DNA of 64,000 nt from VRUE01 sp963728365 (GTDB taxonomy: Bacteria > Actinomycetota > Thermoleophilia > Solirubrobacterales > 70-9): the NCBI GenBank assembly GCA_963728365.1, contig CAVSJI010000001.1, forward strand, positions 2,108,001-2,172,000. Reading direction: 5' to 3'. Positions 1 to 11,743 of the stretch are shown piece after piece. The stretch's first letter is position 1, and each line of letters starts with the position of its first letter. Position numbers and translations under genes: made by a program. The notes under the pieces are model-generated. The model ran no database searches. It worked only from the letters and a program-made list of their open reading frames with translations, and had not been told where the DNA came from.

Positions 1-2408
<2,408 letters not shown>

Positions 2409-2432
<24 letters not shown>

Positions 2433-2472
2433 GTACCTATACGGGCCGCTAAGTTACGGCACGTCCCAGGGC
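2409..2472. terminator. Long hairpin at the convergent end of ileS
   Basis: A 24-nt arm beginning GCCCTGGGACGTGCCG pairs with its complement ending at 2472, with one mismatch and a 16-nt loop. It covers the last codons and stop of ileS and abuts the stop of the tautomerase gene on the other strand. It is probably a bidirectional terminator. No long U-tract is present. Confidence 0.6.
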
Positions 2473-2652
2473 TCAGGTCTCGGCCGACTCGCCGATGATG
2501 AAGTCGGTCTTCTTCGAGTCGGAGAACTTGATCCAGCAGTGGTCGGGGGAGACGCCCGCCACCTCGACCAGGGCCGCTTCGATCCGCCGGGCAAGCTCCG
2601 CCTTCTGCTCGTCGGAGCGACCCTCGTACCAGTGGACGTGAACGAAGGGCAC
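2473..2652 (-). CDS. 4-oxalocrotonate tautomerase family protein, 59 aa
   Basis: Small tautomerase-superfamily protein. The GTG start at 2652 is chosen because it makes the second residue proline (MPFVHVHWYEGRSDEQ). After removal of Met, Pro1 is the catalytic base of this family. Arg11 (Pro1 numbering) is also present. The length of about 59 residues matches the 4-OT subunit size, and family members usually act as oligomers. It lies 11 nt downstream of thioredoxin on the same strand, so the two are probably co-transcribed. A longer open frame exists upstream but only overlaps thioredoxin out of frame. The natural substrate cannot be deduced. Confidence 0.82.
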   Translation of the reverse strand: MPFVHVHWYEGRSDEQKAELARRIEAALVEVAGVSPDHCWIKFSDSKKTDFIIGESAET

Positions 2653-2663
2653 CGGCCGGCCCG

Positions 2664-2990
2664 CTAGGCGAGGGCCGGCTCGAGCTCTGCCTCGAGGCGC
2701 CGCTTGGGCATCGCTCCGACGACTTTCTTGGCGATCGCCCCGTCCTTGAAGAGGAGCATCGTCGGGATCGAGAGCACTTCGTACTGGGCGGCGGTCTGCT
2801 GGTTCTCGTCGACGTTGAGGCTGACGATCTTCAGATCCTCGCGCTCGGTGTCGATCTCCTCGAGCACCGGGTGGACGACGCGGCAGGGGCCGCACCAGGG
2901 AGCCCAGAAGTCGACGAGAACCGGTCCGTCGGCATCGAGGACCTCGGCTTTGAAGGTGGCGTCTGTCACGTCGTGGAGCTTGCCTGTCAC
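2664..2990 (-). CDS. trxA: Thioredoxin
   Basis: Cytoplasmic thiol-disulfide oxidoreductase of 108 aa. The redox motif W-C-G-P-C is at residues 32-36 within VDFWAPWCGPCR. The cis-proline region SIPTMLLFKDG is at about 75-85. Both are typical of classical thioredoxins, and the length is standard. A GGAG sequence precedes the ATG. The gene is divergent from polX, and a -10-like TATACT overlapped by a palindrome lies in the shared intergenic region. It is followed by the small tautomerase gene. Its reductase partner is not in this window. Confidence 0.95.
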   Translation of the reverse strand: MTGKLHDVTDATFKAEVLDADGPVLVDFWAPWCGPCRVVHPVLEEIDTEREDLKIVSLNVDENQQTAAQYEVLSIPTMLLFKDGAIAKKVVGAMPKRRLEAELEPALA

Positions 2991-3027
2991 TGAAATCGGT
3001 CTCCTGAGGGTCGAGTTTCCACGCTCA

Positions 3028-3044
3028 ATACTTCAGAAAGTATA
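3028..3044 (-). promoter_or_regulatory. Putative trxA promoter with overlapping palindrome
   Basis: On the minus strand TATACT (3039-3044) resembles a -10 box. The palindrome ATACTTTCTGAAGTAT (3028-3043) overlaps it and could be an operator. No convincing -35 box was found. The regulator is unknown. Confidence 0.35.
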
Positions 3045-3095
3045 GCGACACCGTTCCGATCCGCGTCCGGCGGCGTCGCTCGCTAGCTTCCGGGC

Positions 3096-4820
3096 ATGAC
3101 CAACGCCGAGATTGCGGACGCGTTGGAGGAGCTCGGCGTCCTCTACGAGCTCGACGGGGCGGTCAAATACCGGGTGCTTGCCTACGGGACGGCAGCCAAG
3201 GCGATTCGCGAAAGCCCGGTCTCGGTGGCCGACCTGGCGCTGGCGGGCAGGGCGACTGAGGTTCCGGGCGTCGGCAAGACGCTTGCCGAAAAGATCCTGG
3301 CGCTGCTCGAGACCGGCGAGATCCCGGCGGCGGTGAAGCTCAAGGCGAAGTTCCCGCCGACCCTGGTCGAGGTGACGCGGGTGCCCGGCGTCGGGCCGAA
3401 GACGGCCCGGCGTCTCTTCGACGAGCTCGGCGTCGCCACCCTCGACGACCTGAAGGAGGCGGCCGAGGAGCAGCGCATTCGTGGCCTCAAGGGGCTCGGC
3501 CCGAAGGCCGAGCAGAACGTCCTCGCCGCGCTCGAGCGGCTCGGCGATCCCTCCCGCGAAACCGGTCGGGTGCTGCTCTCGGCGGCGCGGCCGATCGCCG
3601 AGGAGCTCGCCCGGCTGCTGCGTGAGCACCCGGCAGCCGATCGGGTCGAGGTGGCCGGCTCGGTGCGTCGTTGGGCCGAGACCTGCAAGGACATCGACCT
3701 GATCGCGACCGCCGAGCAGCCGACGGCGCTGGCCGAGGCGCTCGTTGCCAGCCCGCTGATCGCCGCCGCGGGCAAACCGGGCCCGAACGGTGTGCGGGCG
3801 CAGACTCAGAACGGGATCTCGGTCGATCTGCGGATCGTCGCGCCGCAGGCGTTCGGCAACCTGCTCCAGCATTTCACCGGCTCCCAGGCGCACAACGTGC
3901 AGCTGCGCGAGGACGCCGTCGCCCGCGGCCTCTCGGTCTCCGAGCACGGCATCACCGAGGTCGAGTCGGGGGAGGTGGAGCTATGCGCAAGCGAGCAGGC
4001 CGTCTACGAGCGCCTCGGCTACGGCTACATCGAGCCGGAGCTGCGCGAGGGTCGCGGCGAGCTGCAGGCCGCCCGCGAGAGTGCGCTGCCGGAACTGGTC
4101 GAGCTCGGTGACGTGCGCGGCGACCTGCACGCGCACACGACGCTCTCCGACGGGCGCAACACGCTCGAGGAGATGGCCGCGGCGGGCCGCGAGCGCGGCT
4201 ATGCCTACATGGCGATCACCGACCATTCCGCCAGCCACGGCTTCGGCGACCACGTCACCGCCGAGCGGCTCTGGGAGAGGATTGAGGAGGTCGCCGCCTG
4301 GAACCAGGGCAAACGTGGCTTCCGCCTGCTCTGCGGCTCTGAGGTCAACATCGGTCTCGACGGCTCACTCGACTACCCGGACGACCTGCTCGAAGCGCTC
4401 GACTGGGTGGTCGCCAGCGTCCACACCTCCTTCGCGATCGCCGAGGCGCAGATGACGGCGCGCGTTCTCGCCGCGATCGAGAACCCGCTGGTCAACTGCA
4501 TCGGTCACCTCACCGGTCGCCTGATCGGCCGCCGCGAGCCCTACGCGATCGACGTCGAGGCGGTGGTCGAGGCGGCCGCCCGCACCGGGACGATGCTCAA
4601 GATCAACGGCAACCCCAACCGTCGCGACCTCTCCGAGCAGCACGCGCGGCTGGCCGCGGACGCGGGCGTCACGATCGTCCTCAACACCGACGCGCACGGG
4701 GTCGACACGCTGGGCAACATGGCCTACGCGGTCGCGACGGCTCGGCGGGCGTGGCTCACGAAGGACGACGTCGCCAACACGCGGGGGTGGCGGGAGTTCA
4801 AGAAGTTGCTCGGGCGGTAG
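3096..4820 (+). CDS. polX: DNA polymerase X family protein with C-terminal PHP domain
   Basis: A 574-residue bacterial PolX, a repair polymerase thought to act in base-excision or gap-filling repair. The N-terminal helix-hairpin-helix region contains VPGVGKTLAEKI and VPGVGPKTARRLFDELG. The nucleotidyltransferase palm has GSVRRW followed by CKDIDLI, which supplies catalytic aspartates. The C-terminal PHP phosphoesterase domain, usually a 3'-5' exonuclease, has DLHAHTTLSDGRN and AITDHS. Length and domain order are normal for the family. A -10-like TAGCTT ends 6 nt before the ATG, which suggests leaderless translation. The gene converges with the membrane protein at 4904, and a long hairpin lies between them. 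Confidence 0.93.
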   Translation: MTNAEIADALEELGVLYELDGAVKYRVLAYGTAAKAIRESPVSVADLALAGRATEVPGVGKTLAEKILALLETGEIPAAVKLKAKFPPTLVEVTRVPGVGPKTARRLFDELGVATLDDLKEAAEEQRIRGLKGLGPKAEQNVLAALERLGDPSRETGRVLLSAARPIAEELARLLREHPAADRVEVAGSVRRWAETCKDIDLIATAEQPTALAEALVASPLIAAAGKPGPNGVRAQTQNGISVDLRIVAPQAFGNLLQHFTGSQAHNVQLREDAVARGLSVSEHGITEVESGEVELCASEQAVYERLGYGYIEPELREGRGELQAARESALPELVELGDVRGDLHAHTTLSDGRNTLEEMAAAGRERGYAYMAITDHSASHGFGDHVTAERLWERIEEVAAWNQGKRGFRLLCGSEVNIGLDGSLDYPDDLLEALDWVVASVHTSFAIAEAQMTARVLAAIENPLVNCIGHLTGRLIGRREPYAIDVEAVVEAAARTGTMLKINGNPNRRDLSEQHARLAADAGVTIVLNTDAHGVDTLGNMAYAVATARRAWLTKDDVANTRGWREFKKLLGR

Positions 4821-4904
4821 GGGCGTCGGCGGCGTCTCGCGGGAACCCGGATTTTCTGCCGCTTCGCGGCTTTGCGAGATTCCGCGAGACGCCCCGACGG
4901 CCCC
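4820..4904. terminator. Nested hairpin between polX and a convergent gene
   Basis: GGGGCGTCGGCGGCGTCTCG-type left arm pairs imperfectly with the right arm ending near 4904. An inner hairpin GCCGC-TTC-GCGGC lies in the loop. The structure sits exactly between two convergent stop codons, so it is a probable bidirectional terminator. Confidence 0.55.
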
Positions 4905-5413
4905 TATGCGCGCGGGACGCTTCTCAACCCCGGGGTTCTCACGAGCTGGATTGGGCGCAGCGCCGAGTTAGGCACTACGTAGAAGCGGACGCCGTCTCTT
5001 TGCTCGATTGCTTCTACGGCGCCTTCTCTTGAGTGCCATGCAAGGGAGACCAGGAGGGCGTAGCCGGCGCCTATCGCGGCGACGCCTGGGAAGAAGCTTC
5101 CCAGGGCTCCGGCCGCTACCGCCGTGACCGCTATCGGCCAGAGACGCGCGATTGCTATGCGGCTCGGCGGCTCGGGAGGGAGGCTCGTCGCGGTGCGGGC
5201 GCGGGCGAGGGTGTCGCGCAGGGCATTGGTGGCTCGGGAGGGGCGACCCAGGTAGAGGCCGATCAGCAGGGACGCCAGCCACCAGGCGGCGGCGACGATC
5301 AGGGTGGTGGCGTCGTCGTCGCGGTTGACGGCGACCGCGGTGATCGCTGCAAGGGCGGTGGCCTCGGCGCCGGTGAGCAGGACGGTGACGCGCAGCAGGT
5401 CGGTGAAGGGCAC
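4904..5413 (-). CDS. Small integral membrane protein of unknown function
   Basis: A 169-residue protein with about four hydrophobic helices: LLRVTVLLTGAEATALAAI, LIVAAAWWLASLLIGLYLG, LWPIAVTAVAAGALGSF and IGAGYALLVSLAW. The tail is polar. The GTG at 5413 is preferred because GGAG lies 7 nt upstream and it follows the otsB stop by only 4 nt. An ATG at 5434 would overlap otsB. No family was recognised. It probably forms an operon with otsB, but no link to trehalose metabolism can be read from the sequence. Confidence 0.68.
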   Translation of the reverse strand: MPFTDLLRVTVLLTGAEATALAAITAVAVNRDDDATTLIVAAAWWLASLLIGLYLGRPSRATNALRDTLARARTATSLPPEPPSRIAIARLWPIAVTAVAAGALGSFFPGVAAIGAGYALLVSLAWHSREGAVEAIEQRDGVRFYVVPNSALRPIQLVRTPGLRSVPRA

Positions 5414-5417
5414 GCTG

Positions 5418-6233
5418 CTACTCCGCCAGCTCACCCAGCAACTCGAGCCACCCGTCGGGGCCGTCGACGGTCAGGTCACACTCTTCTGCCAGCTCCGGCG
5501 GCGCCTCCGGGGAGAGAATCCCAACGCACACCGTCGTGCGCAGTCGTCCCTCGTCACGCAGCTGGCGCAGTCGGCGGCAGGCGTCGAGGTCGGTGCGGTC
5601 GTCGCCGGCGTAGACGGCGGCCACGATCTGCTCGTCAGCGAGCAGCGCCGCGACCGCGGCGTCCTTGCCGCCACCGCCGACCGGCCGCAGCTCGAGCACC
5701 TTGCGGCCCCAGCGCGGTTCGAGCTTCGCCCGCCCGGCAGCCGCCGCGATCTCATGGGCGCGGGCCTCCGCGGCGCGCTCGTCCGCGGCCCCGCGCCAGT
5801 GCAGCGTCTGGATTGGCCCCTTGTCCTCGGGCCGCAGGCCGAGCCCGGAGAGCTCGCTCGCGTCGAGCCCGGCGAGGAACTCGGCGGCGCTGCGCTCCTG
5901 GCCGGCGAGCGCCGGGTCGAGCCGCGGTTCCTGCTCGCCCGGCAGCAGCAGTTCGAGGCCGTGGTTGCCCGCGTAGGCGAGCTGGTCGAGGCCGACGAGC
6001 CGCCGCGCGTCCTCGGCCTGGCGGCCGGAGATGCAGCCGACCCGGGCGTAGCGCTCGCTCAGCCGCCGCAGGACCTCCTTGGCGGCGGCGGGAACCGCCG
6101 CTTCGTCGGGGCGCTCGACGATCGGCGCCAGGGTGCCGTCGACGTCGGTGAGGATCGCGGTGCGCGCGGGCTCAGATCGCAGTTGCGCGAGCGGCGCTGC
6201 GGCCGCGTCCCCTGACTCTGTACCGAGAGACAC
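5418..6233 (-). CDS. otsB: Trehalose-6-phosphate phosphatase
   Basis: HAD-superfamily phosphatase of 271 aa that converts trehalose 6-phosphate to trehalose. The motif DVDGTLAPIVERP carries the nucleophile and acid Asp residues at about residue 30. GCISGR is typical of OtsB, as are YAGNHGLEL and the late YAGDDRTDLDA metal-binding motif. Start is GTG at 6233. A GATACT -10-like box ends 6 nt upstream, which fits leaderless initiation. No trehalose-phosphate synthase (OtsA) gene is in the window. The gene is divergent from the TauE/SafE genes with about 20 nt between starts, so the promoters must be nearly back to back. Confidence 0.92.
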   Translation of the reverse strand: MSLGTESGDAAAAPLAQLRSEPARTAILTDVDGTLAPIVERPDEAAVPAAAKEVLRRLSERYARVGCISGRQAEDARRLVGLDQLAYAGNHGLELLLPGEQEPRLDPALAGQERSAAEFLAGLDASELSGLGLRPEDKGPIQTLHWRGAADERAAEARAHEIAAAAGRAKLEPRWGRKVLELRPVGGGGKDAAVAALLADEQIVAAVYAGDDRTDLDACRRLRQLRDEGRLRTTVCVGILSPEAPPELAEECDLTVDGPDGWLELLGELAE

Positions 6234-6253
6234 GCCCGTAGTATCGCGAGACG

Positions 6254-6637
6254 ATGGATCCGGTCCCGACGCCGAGCGCGCACCACCTGCTCAAACTTGC
6301 CGCGATCGGCACCTTGGCGGGCGCCTTCAGCGGGCTCTTCGGGGTCGGCGGCGGCACCGTGATCGTGCCGCTGCTGATCTTCTGGTTCGGCTACGGCGAG
6401 CGGCTGGCGACCGGCACGAGCCTCGCCGCGATCGTCCTCATCGGCCTGCTCGGCGTGATCGCCCAGGGCGGGATCTACGGCAACGTCCACTGGCTCACCG
6501 GACTCTGGCTCTCGATTCCCGCGGTGGTCGGGGTGATCGCCGGCACGGCGATCCAGCAGCGCATCCCGCAGCGCGCCGTCTCGCTGCTCTTCGCCGCCCT
6601 GCTGGTGGCCGTCGCGATCGAGCTGATCTTTAAGTGA
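6254..6637 (+). CDS. TauE/SafE-type permease, N-terminal half protein
   Basis: A 127-residue hydrophobic protein with the family's glycine-rich signature GLFGVGGGTVIVPLLIF near the N terminus and about four membrane helices. The family comprises putative sulfite, sulfonate or other anion exporters of about 250 residues built from two homologous halves. This ORF is only one half. The next gene, which starts inside its stop codon (GTGA overlap at 6634-6637), supplies the other. The two probably form a heteromer. Substrate unknown. Confidence 0.83.
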   Translation: MDPVPTPSAHHLLKLAAIGTLAGAFSGLFGVGGGTVIVPLLIFWFGYGERLATGTSLAAIVLIGLLGVIAQGGIYGNVHWLTGLWLSIPAVVGVIAGTAIQQRIPQRAVSLLFAALLVAVAIELIFK

Positions 6638-7011
6638 ACGAGCTGGCGGCCATCCTGATCGCGATCGCCGGCGGGCTCGCCGGCGGCCTGGTCGGGGTCG
6701 GCGGCGGCGTGCTCTTCGTGCCGGCGCTGACCGTCTTCCTCGGCCTCACCCAGGTCGAGGGTGAGTCGACATCGCTGCTGGTGATCGTGATCGTCGCCCT
6801 GGTCGGCACGGTCCGCCAGAGGGCCTACGGCAACGTCAACCTGCGCGATGCCGCGGTGATCGGCGTGCTCTCGCCGCTCGGCGTGCTGATCGGCGTCGCG
6901 ATCGCCAACCAGGTCTCCCAGCGGGCGCTCGAACTGAGCTTCGCGGCGCTGGTCCTCTTCATCGCCTACGGCCTCGCCCGCCGGGTGCTCTTCCCCGACG
7001 CCGAGGGCTGA
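6634..7011 (+). CDS. TauE/SafE-type permease, C-terminal half protein
   Basis: A 125-residue membrane protein repeating the signature as GGLVGVGGGVLFVPALTVF, with about four helices. GTG start at 6634 overlaps the upstream stop, so the two are translationally coupled. Together the halves equal one normal TauE/SafE protein. The shared GVGGG motif shows they are homologous halves rather than one frameshifted gene. The 3' end overlaps the convergent TetR gene by 46 nt. Confidence 0.83.
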   Translation: MNELAAILIAIAGGLAGGLVGVGGGVLFVPALTVFLGLTQVEGESTSLLVIVIVALVGTVRQRAYGNVNLRDAAVIGVLSPLGVLIGVAIANQVSQRALELSFAALVLFIAYGLARRVLFPDAEG

Positions 7012-7619
7012 GCGCCCAGCCCGATCGCCTGGCGGCAGAAGAGCGAGAGCGCCGCGCGGATTCGCTCGGGGTCGGCCTCGTTTCCGCGCACGGGCGAGAG
7101 CGGTCCGACCAGAGCCTCGCCGATCGCCCCGATCAGCGCTGCCGCGGCGAGCTCGACGTCCTGTCCGGGCAGCTCGCCGGCGACGATCGCACGGCGCAGC
7201 AGCCCGGCCAGCTCCTCCCTGTAGGTCTGCCGGTAGGCGAGCCGCTCGGCGTCGACCAGCGGGTCGACCGGCTCATAGCCGAGCGCCCAGGCGAGGCGCG
7301 GTTGCGCGAGTGCCCGGCGGGTGAACTCGGCGACGATCGCCTCGAGCTTCTCCGCAGCCGGTCCCTCGCGCGTCGCGGCGGCCTCGCGCATCGCGGCCAG
7401 CTCGCGATCGGCCATCGAGCGGACGACCTCGGCGAAGAGGTCGGCCTTGGAGGGAAAGTGACGGTAGAGGGCGCCGGTCGCAACGCCCGCCCGGGCCGAT
7501 ACTGCGGCCACCGTCGCCGCGGCGTAGCCGCCCTCTTCGAGCAGCTCGACCGCCGCCGCCAGCAGCCGCTCACGCGTTGCGACCCCGCGCCCGCCGGCCT
7601 GAGATGCTCGCGCCGCCAT
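6966..7619 (-). CDS. TetR family transcriptional regulator of the adjacent ABC operon
   Basis: A 217-residue regulator. The N-terminal helix-turn-helix is at about residues 14-60 (ATRERLLAAAVELL, then GVATGALYRHFPSKADLF), followed by a TetR_C-type ligand domain. Its start lies 3 nt past the permease stop, so it is the last gene of the operon ATPase-permease-TetR. A perfect 16-nt palindrome upstream of the ATPase is the likely operator, which suggests autoregulation. Ligand unknown, possibly a substrate of the transporter. The 3' end overlaps the convergent permease gene by 46 nt. Confidence 0.9.
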   Translation of the reverse strand: MAARASQAGGRGVATRERLLAAAVELLEEGGYAAATVAAVSARAGVATGALYRHFPSKADLFAEVVRSMADRELAAMREAAATREGPAAEKLEAIVAEFTRRALAQPRLAWALGYEPVDPLVDAERLAYRQTYREELAGLLRRAIVAGELPGQDVELAAAALIGAIGEALVGPLSPVRGNEADPERIRAALSLFCRQAIGLGAQPSASGKSTRRARP

Positions 7620-7622
7620 CGG

Positions 7623-10126
7623 CTACTCGTAGGAGAGGGCGTCGGCGAGCGGCGCCCGCGCGGTGAGCCAGGCGGGCAAGGCCGCGGCGAGCGCTCCGAC
7701 CAGCACGGCGAGAGCGCTGACGCCGGCGACGCCGGCGAGCGGCACGCCGTGATCGACCACGTAGCCCTGCGCTTCGAGGAAGCCGAGCGTCGGTCCCAGG
7801 TAGCTGACGATCCCGCCCACCGCTCCGCAGATCGCCCCGAGGCTCATCACCAGCAGGGTCTCCAGCGCCAGCGCCGCGAGCAGCCCGCCGTTGGCGATCC
7901 CCATCGCCCGCAGCACCGCCCACTCGCGCCGTCGGGCGAAGACCGAGGTGGTGACGATCCCGCCGACCGCGACCAGCGCCGCGAGCAGGGTCAGGGCGCG
8001 CATCGCCACCAGGCCCTTGGTGCTCTTTTCCATCTGCGCGTCGATCCGCCTTCTGAACTCGGTGCCGCTGATCGCGTGCAGCGGCGCCAGCCGGCGCAGG
8101 GCCGCGGGATCGAGCTTGCGCGGACGGTTGACGGCAAGGGCGCTGACCGCCGAGGTGCGGAAGAGGCGCCGGTAGCGCTCCATGTCCATGTAGACGGTGC
8201 CCGACGGCCAGGCGAAGTCCTCGACTTCGCCCAGCACGCGCAGCCGGCGCGGGCCGCGCGCCGTGGGCAGCACGACCGCGTCGCCGGCGTCGACGCCCAG
8301 ACCGGTCGCCATCAGCCGCGAGACCAGCACCCCGCGCGGGTGCTCGCGCAGCAGCGGGTAGCCGCGGGAGACGCCGATTCCGGGCCCGATGATCCCGCCC
8401 CGTGTACTGGGCACGATCCCGCGCACCTCGAGCTTGCGGCCCTCGTAGGGGACGAAGGCGAAGGCGACCGGCAGGGCTCGGGCGTGCGGCGGGCGCAGCG
8501 CCTGCCGCGCGTAGGCGAGGTCGACCGGCACGCTGGAGAAGGCGTCGTCGGAGCCCAGCACGTCCCGCGCTTCGGGCCGGATCGAGCGGCCGAGCAAATC
8601 GATCCGCTCGACCAGCGCCCGTTCGGCGAGCTGCGGCGGGACCACGGCGGCGACGCCGAGCGCCATGATCGCGGCCGCGAGCGCGGCGCGGCGCGGATTG
8701 GCCTCGATTGCGCCGCGCGCCACCAGCGCGATCTTCGACCGGCCACCCTCGCGCCGTCCGAGCCAGAGGGCGACGAGGCCGACCAGGCCCGGTGTGGCGA
8801 GCACCAGGGCGACCATGACTACGACCGCGGCGATCGGGAACAGGCCGGCGGAGGCGACCGCCAGGCCGAGCGTCAGGCTGACCGCGCCGCCGACGATCAG
8901 CAGCAGGCAGCTGCGCAGCGAGATCGTCGCGCTCACCGTCGCCCCGGCCTGCGGCGAGCGGCCGAGCTGCTCGGCGATCGAGCCGCGTGCCGAGCTGAGC
9001 GCGCCGGCCGTCGCCGCGATGCCGACGACGAAGGCGGCCGCGGCGGCGATCGCGACGACGGCCGGTCGCACGGCGACCTGGATGCTGAAGCCGAAGACGT
9101 CGGTCAGGTAGCTCGGGGTTTGCGCGGTCAGGTAGCGCGCGATCGGCACGCCGACAAGGATCCCGGGCACGACGGCGAGGACCAGCAGGCCGGCGAGCAG
9201 CAAGCTCTCGGCGAGCAGCAGCGGCAGCCGCCGCGAGCCGAGCGCGCGCAGCAGCCCGAGATCCTCCTGGCGCTCCAGCATGCGCATCAGCTGCAGGACG
9301 TAGATCAGCAGCGCGGCGATCGCCAGCACGACCAGGCCGAAGACGTAGGTGGGGGCGCGCACCGTGAAGTCGAGGACGCGGTCGAGCTCTCCCTGGCCGG
9401 CGGCCGGCGTGGCGAACAGCGCGTTCGCGGGCAGCAGCGGCTTGGCGCGCTTCTCCCAGCCGCTCAGCGATTCCCCTGCCCGGAGCTTCACGAAGACGGA
9501 GGTCGGACGGCCCGGCTGACCGCGCAGGCGCTCCAGCTGGCTTCGCGGGAGGGCGATCACGTCGGCGATCGTCGGGCTGACGTCGACCACCCGGGCGACC
9601 TCGAGGCGCGGCGCGCTGGCGAAGGCGAAGAGCCGGATGCGGTCTCCGCCTCGCACGCCGAGCTCCTCCGCCAGCTGGGCGGGCAGGGCGAGCCCCGCCC
9701 TGGCATGCCGCTGCGCCCGGAATTCCCGTTGCACGGCGCCGCCGAGGCGGCGAGCCGAGCGGTCGACGCCGATCGCCGTGGCGACCGCCCGTTCGCCGCC
9801 GGCCTGTACGGCGACGCGCTGCTGGGCCAGCGGCACCGCGTAGCGCGTTCCGGGCAGCCGCCCCAGCCGCGCGGCCAGCCCGGCGGGGAGTGAGGAGCCC
9901 CAGACCGCTTCCACCTGTACGTCGGAGACGCCCGCGACGGCCTCGCCCCGGCGCTGGAACGAGTCTTCGATGCTGGTCGCGAAGGCGAGCAGGCCGATGC
10001 CGATCCCGAGGGCGAGCACCAGCGCCGCCCAGAGCACGACCGCCCGCGCCCGCTGGCGGCGCATCACGTGCAGGAGGTGGCGGGTGAGCAGCAGGGTCAG
10101 GCGGGCTTGCGAGCCGGCCCGTCCGA

Positions 10127-10130
<4 letters not shown>
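7623..10130 (-). CDS. FtsX-like ABC transporter permease (MacB/LolC type)
   Basis: An 835-residue membrane protein starting at the ATG at 10130, which overlaps the ATPase stop (ATGA). The first membrane helix is AVVLWAALVLALGIGIGLLA at about residue 30. A large extracytoplasmic domain follows, then a helix cluster near TYVFGLVVLAIAALLIYVL. After further helices and a second exposed domain, a C-terminal FtsX-like bundle ends the protein. Two FtsX modules in one chain match actinobacterial permeases of the LolD/MacB class, which move lipids, peptides or antimicrobials or act mechanically. Substrate unknown. Confidence 0.88.
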
Positions 10131-10813
<683 letters not shown>

Positions 10814-10828
10814 CTCGCGGGGACAATA

Positions 10829-10844
10829 GTGAATCCGGATTCAC
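10829..10844. promoter_or_regulatory. Palindromic operator for the TetR-ABC operon
   Basis: Perfect 16-nt palindrome GTGAATCCGGATTCAC between the ABC operon and the divergent PAC2 gene. The half-site GGATTCAC recurs at 10873-10880 across the PAC2 start. Position and symmetry fit binding of the TetR protein encoded at the end of the operon. Binding itself is inferred. Confidence 0.72.
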
Positions 10845-10870
10845 ATTGGCCCGTCTGTAGTCTCAGAGAG

Positions 10871-11740
10871 GTGGATTCACTCAGCTGGGAAGGCGACGTC
10901 CCGCAGCTGCGGGACCCGATTCTGGTCTGCTCGTTCCGCGGCTGGAACGACGCCGCCGCGGCCGCCTCGACGGCGCTCGCCACGCTCGGTGAGGCCTTCG
11001 ACTCCGAGACGATCGCCGAGGTCGATCCGGAGGAGTACTTCGACTTCCAGGCTTCCCGCCCGACGATCGTCCTCAGCGAGGGTCAGGCGCGGCGCATCGA
11101 GTGGCCGCGCAACGAGTTGATCGCGGTCCGCATCCCGGCCGCCGAGCGCGACCTCGTGCTGCTCGACGGGACCGAGCCGAACCTCCGCTGGCGCACCTTC
11201 TCGGAGACGATCGCGACCGCCGCCGACGCGCTCGGGGTCGAGATGGTGATCACCCTCGGCGCTCTGATCGCCGAGGTCTCCCACACGCTGCCGGTGCCGA
11301 TCACCGGCCTCGCCTCCGACGAGCGGCTGGTCGAGGAGCTCGACCTGCAGCGCTCCAGCTACGAGGGCCCGACCGGGATCGTCGGCGTCGTCCACGACCG
11401 CTGCCGCCGGCTCGGCATGGCGTCGGCCTCGCTCTGGGCGGCGGTGCCCCACTACATCGCCGCCGTCCCGAATCCAAAGGCTGCCCTCGCCCTGCTGCGC
11501 CGCCTCGAGGGACTGACCGGGATCGCGGTCGACGCCACCGAGCTCGAGGAGGAGGCGACCGCGTATGAGGAGCAGATCGACCGCGCGATCGCCGCCAACC
11601 CGGAGATCGAGGAGCTGGTCGAGAAGATCGAGGCCGAGCAGACCGAGCAGCTCGAGCCAAGCGAGCCCGAGGATCTGCCCTCAGCCGACTCCATCGCTCG
11701 CGATTTCCAGCAGTTCCTGCGCCAGCAGGGCGGCGAGTAG
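10871..11740 (+). CDS. PAC2 family protein
   Basis: A 289-residue PAC2 (proteasome assembly chaperone 2-like) protein, common in Actinobacteria and Archaea. Recognisable segments are VCSFRGWNDAAAAASTAL at the N terminus, EEYFDFQASRP, VITLGALIAEVSHTLPVPI and AVPHYIAAVPNPKAALALL. The C terminus is acidic. Its cellular role in bacteria is not settled. Start is GTG at 10871. A TAGTCT -10-like box ends 7 nt upstream, so the mRNA may be leaderless. The start codon overlaps a half-operator of the divergent TetR-controlled operon. Confidence 0.88.
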   Translation: MDSLSWEGDVPQLRDPILVCSFRGWNDAAAAASTALATLGEAFDSETIAEVDPEEYFDFQASRPTIVLSEGQARRIEWPRNELIAVRIPAAERDLVLLDGTEPNLRWRTFSETIATAADALGVEMVITLGALIAEVSHTLPVPITGLASDERLVEELDLQRSSYEGPTGIVGVVHDRCRRLGMASASLWAAVPHYIAAVPNPKAALALLRRLEGLTGIAVDATELEEEATAYEEQIDRAIAANPEIEELVEKIEAEQTEQLEPSEPEDLPSADSIARDFQQFLRQQGGE

Positions 11741-11743
11741 GGC

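Noticed and set aside
2653..2895. N-terminal extension of the tautomerase to 2895
   Set aside because: It would overlap thioredoxin out of frame and destroy the catalytic Pro1 arrangement that the GTG at 2652 provides.
7302..9893. An 863-codon open frame on the plus strand opposite the ABC permease
   Set aside because: It has an Arg/Gln/Gly/Asp-rich, domain-less product typical of antisense reading of GC-rich genes. The minus-strand permease has clear membrane helices and family motifs.
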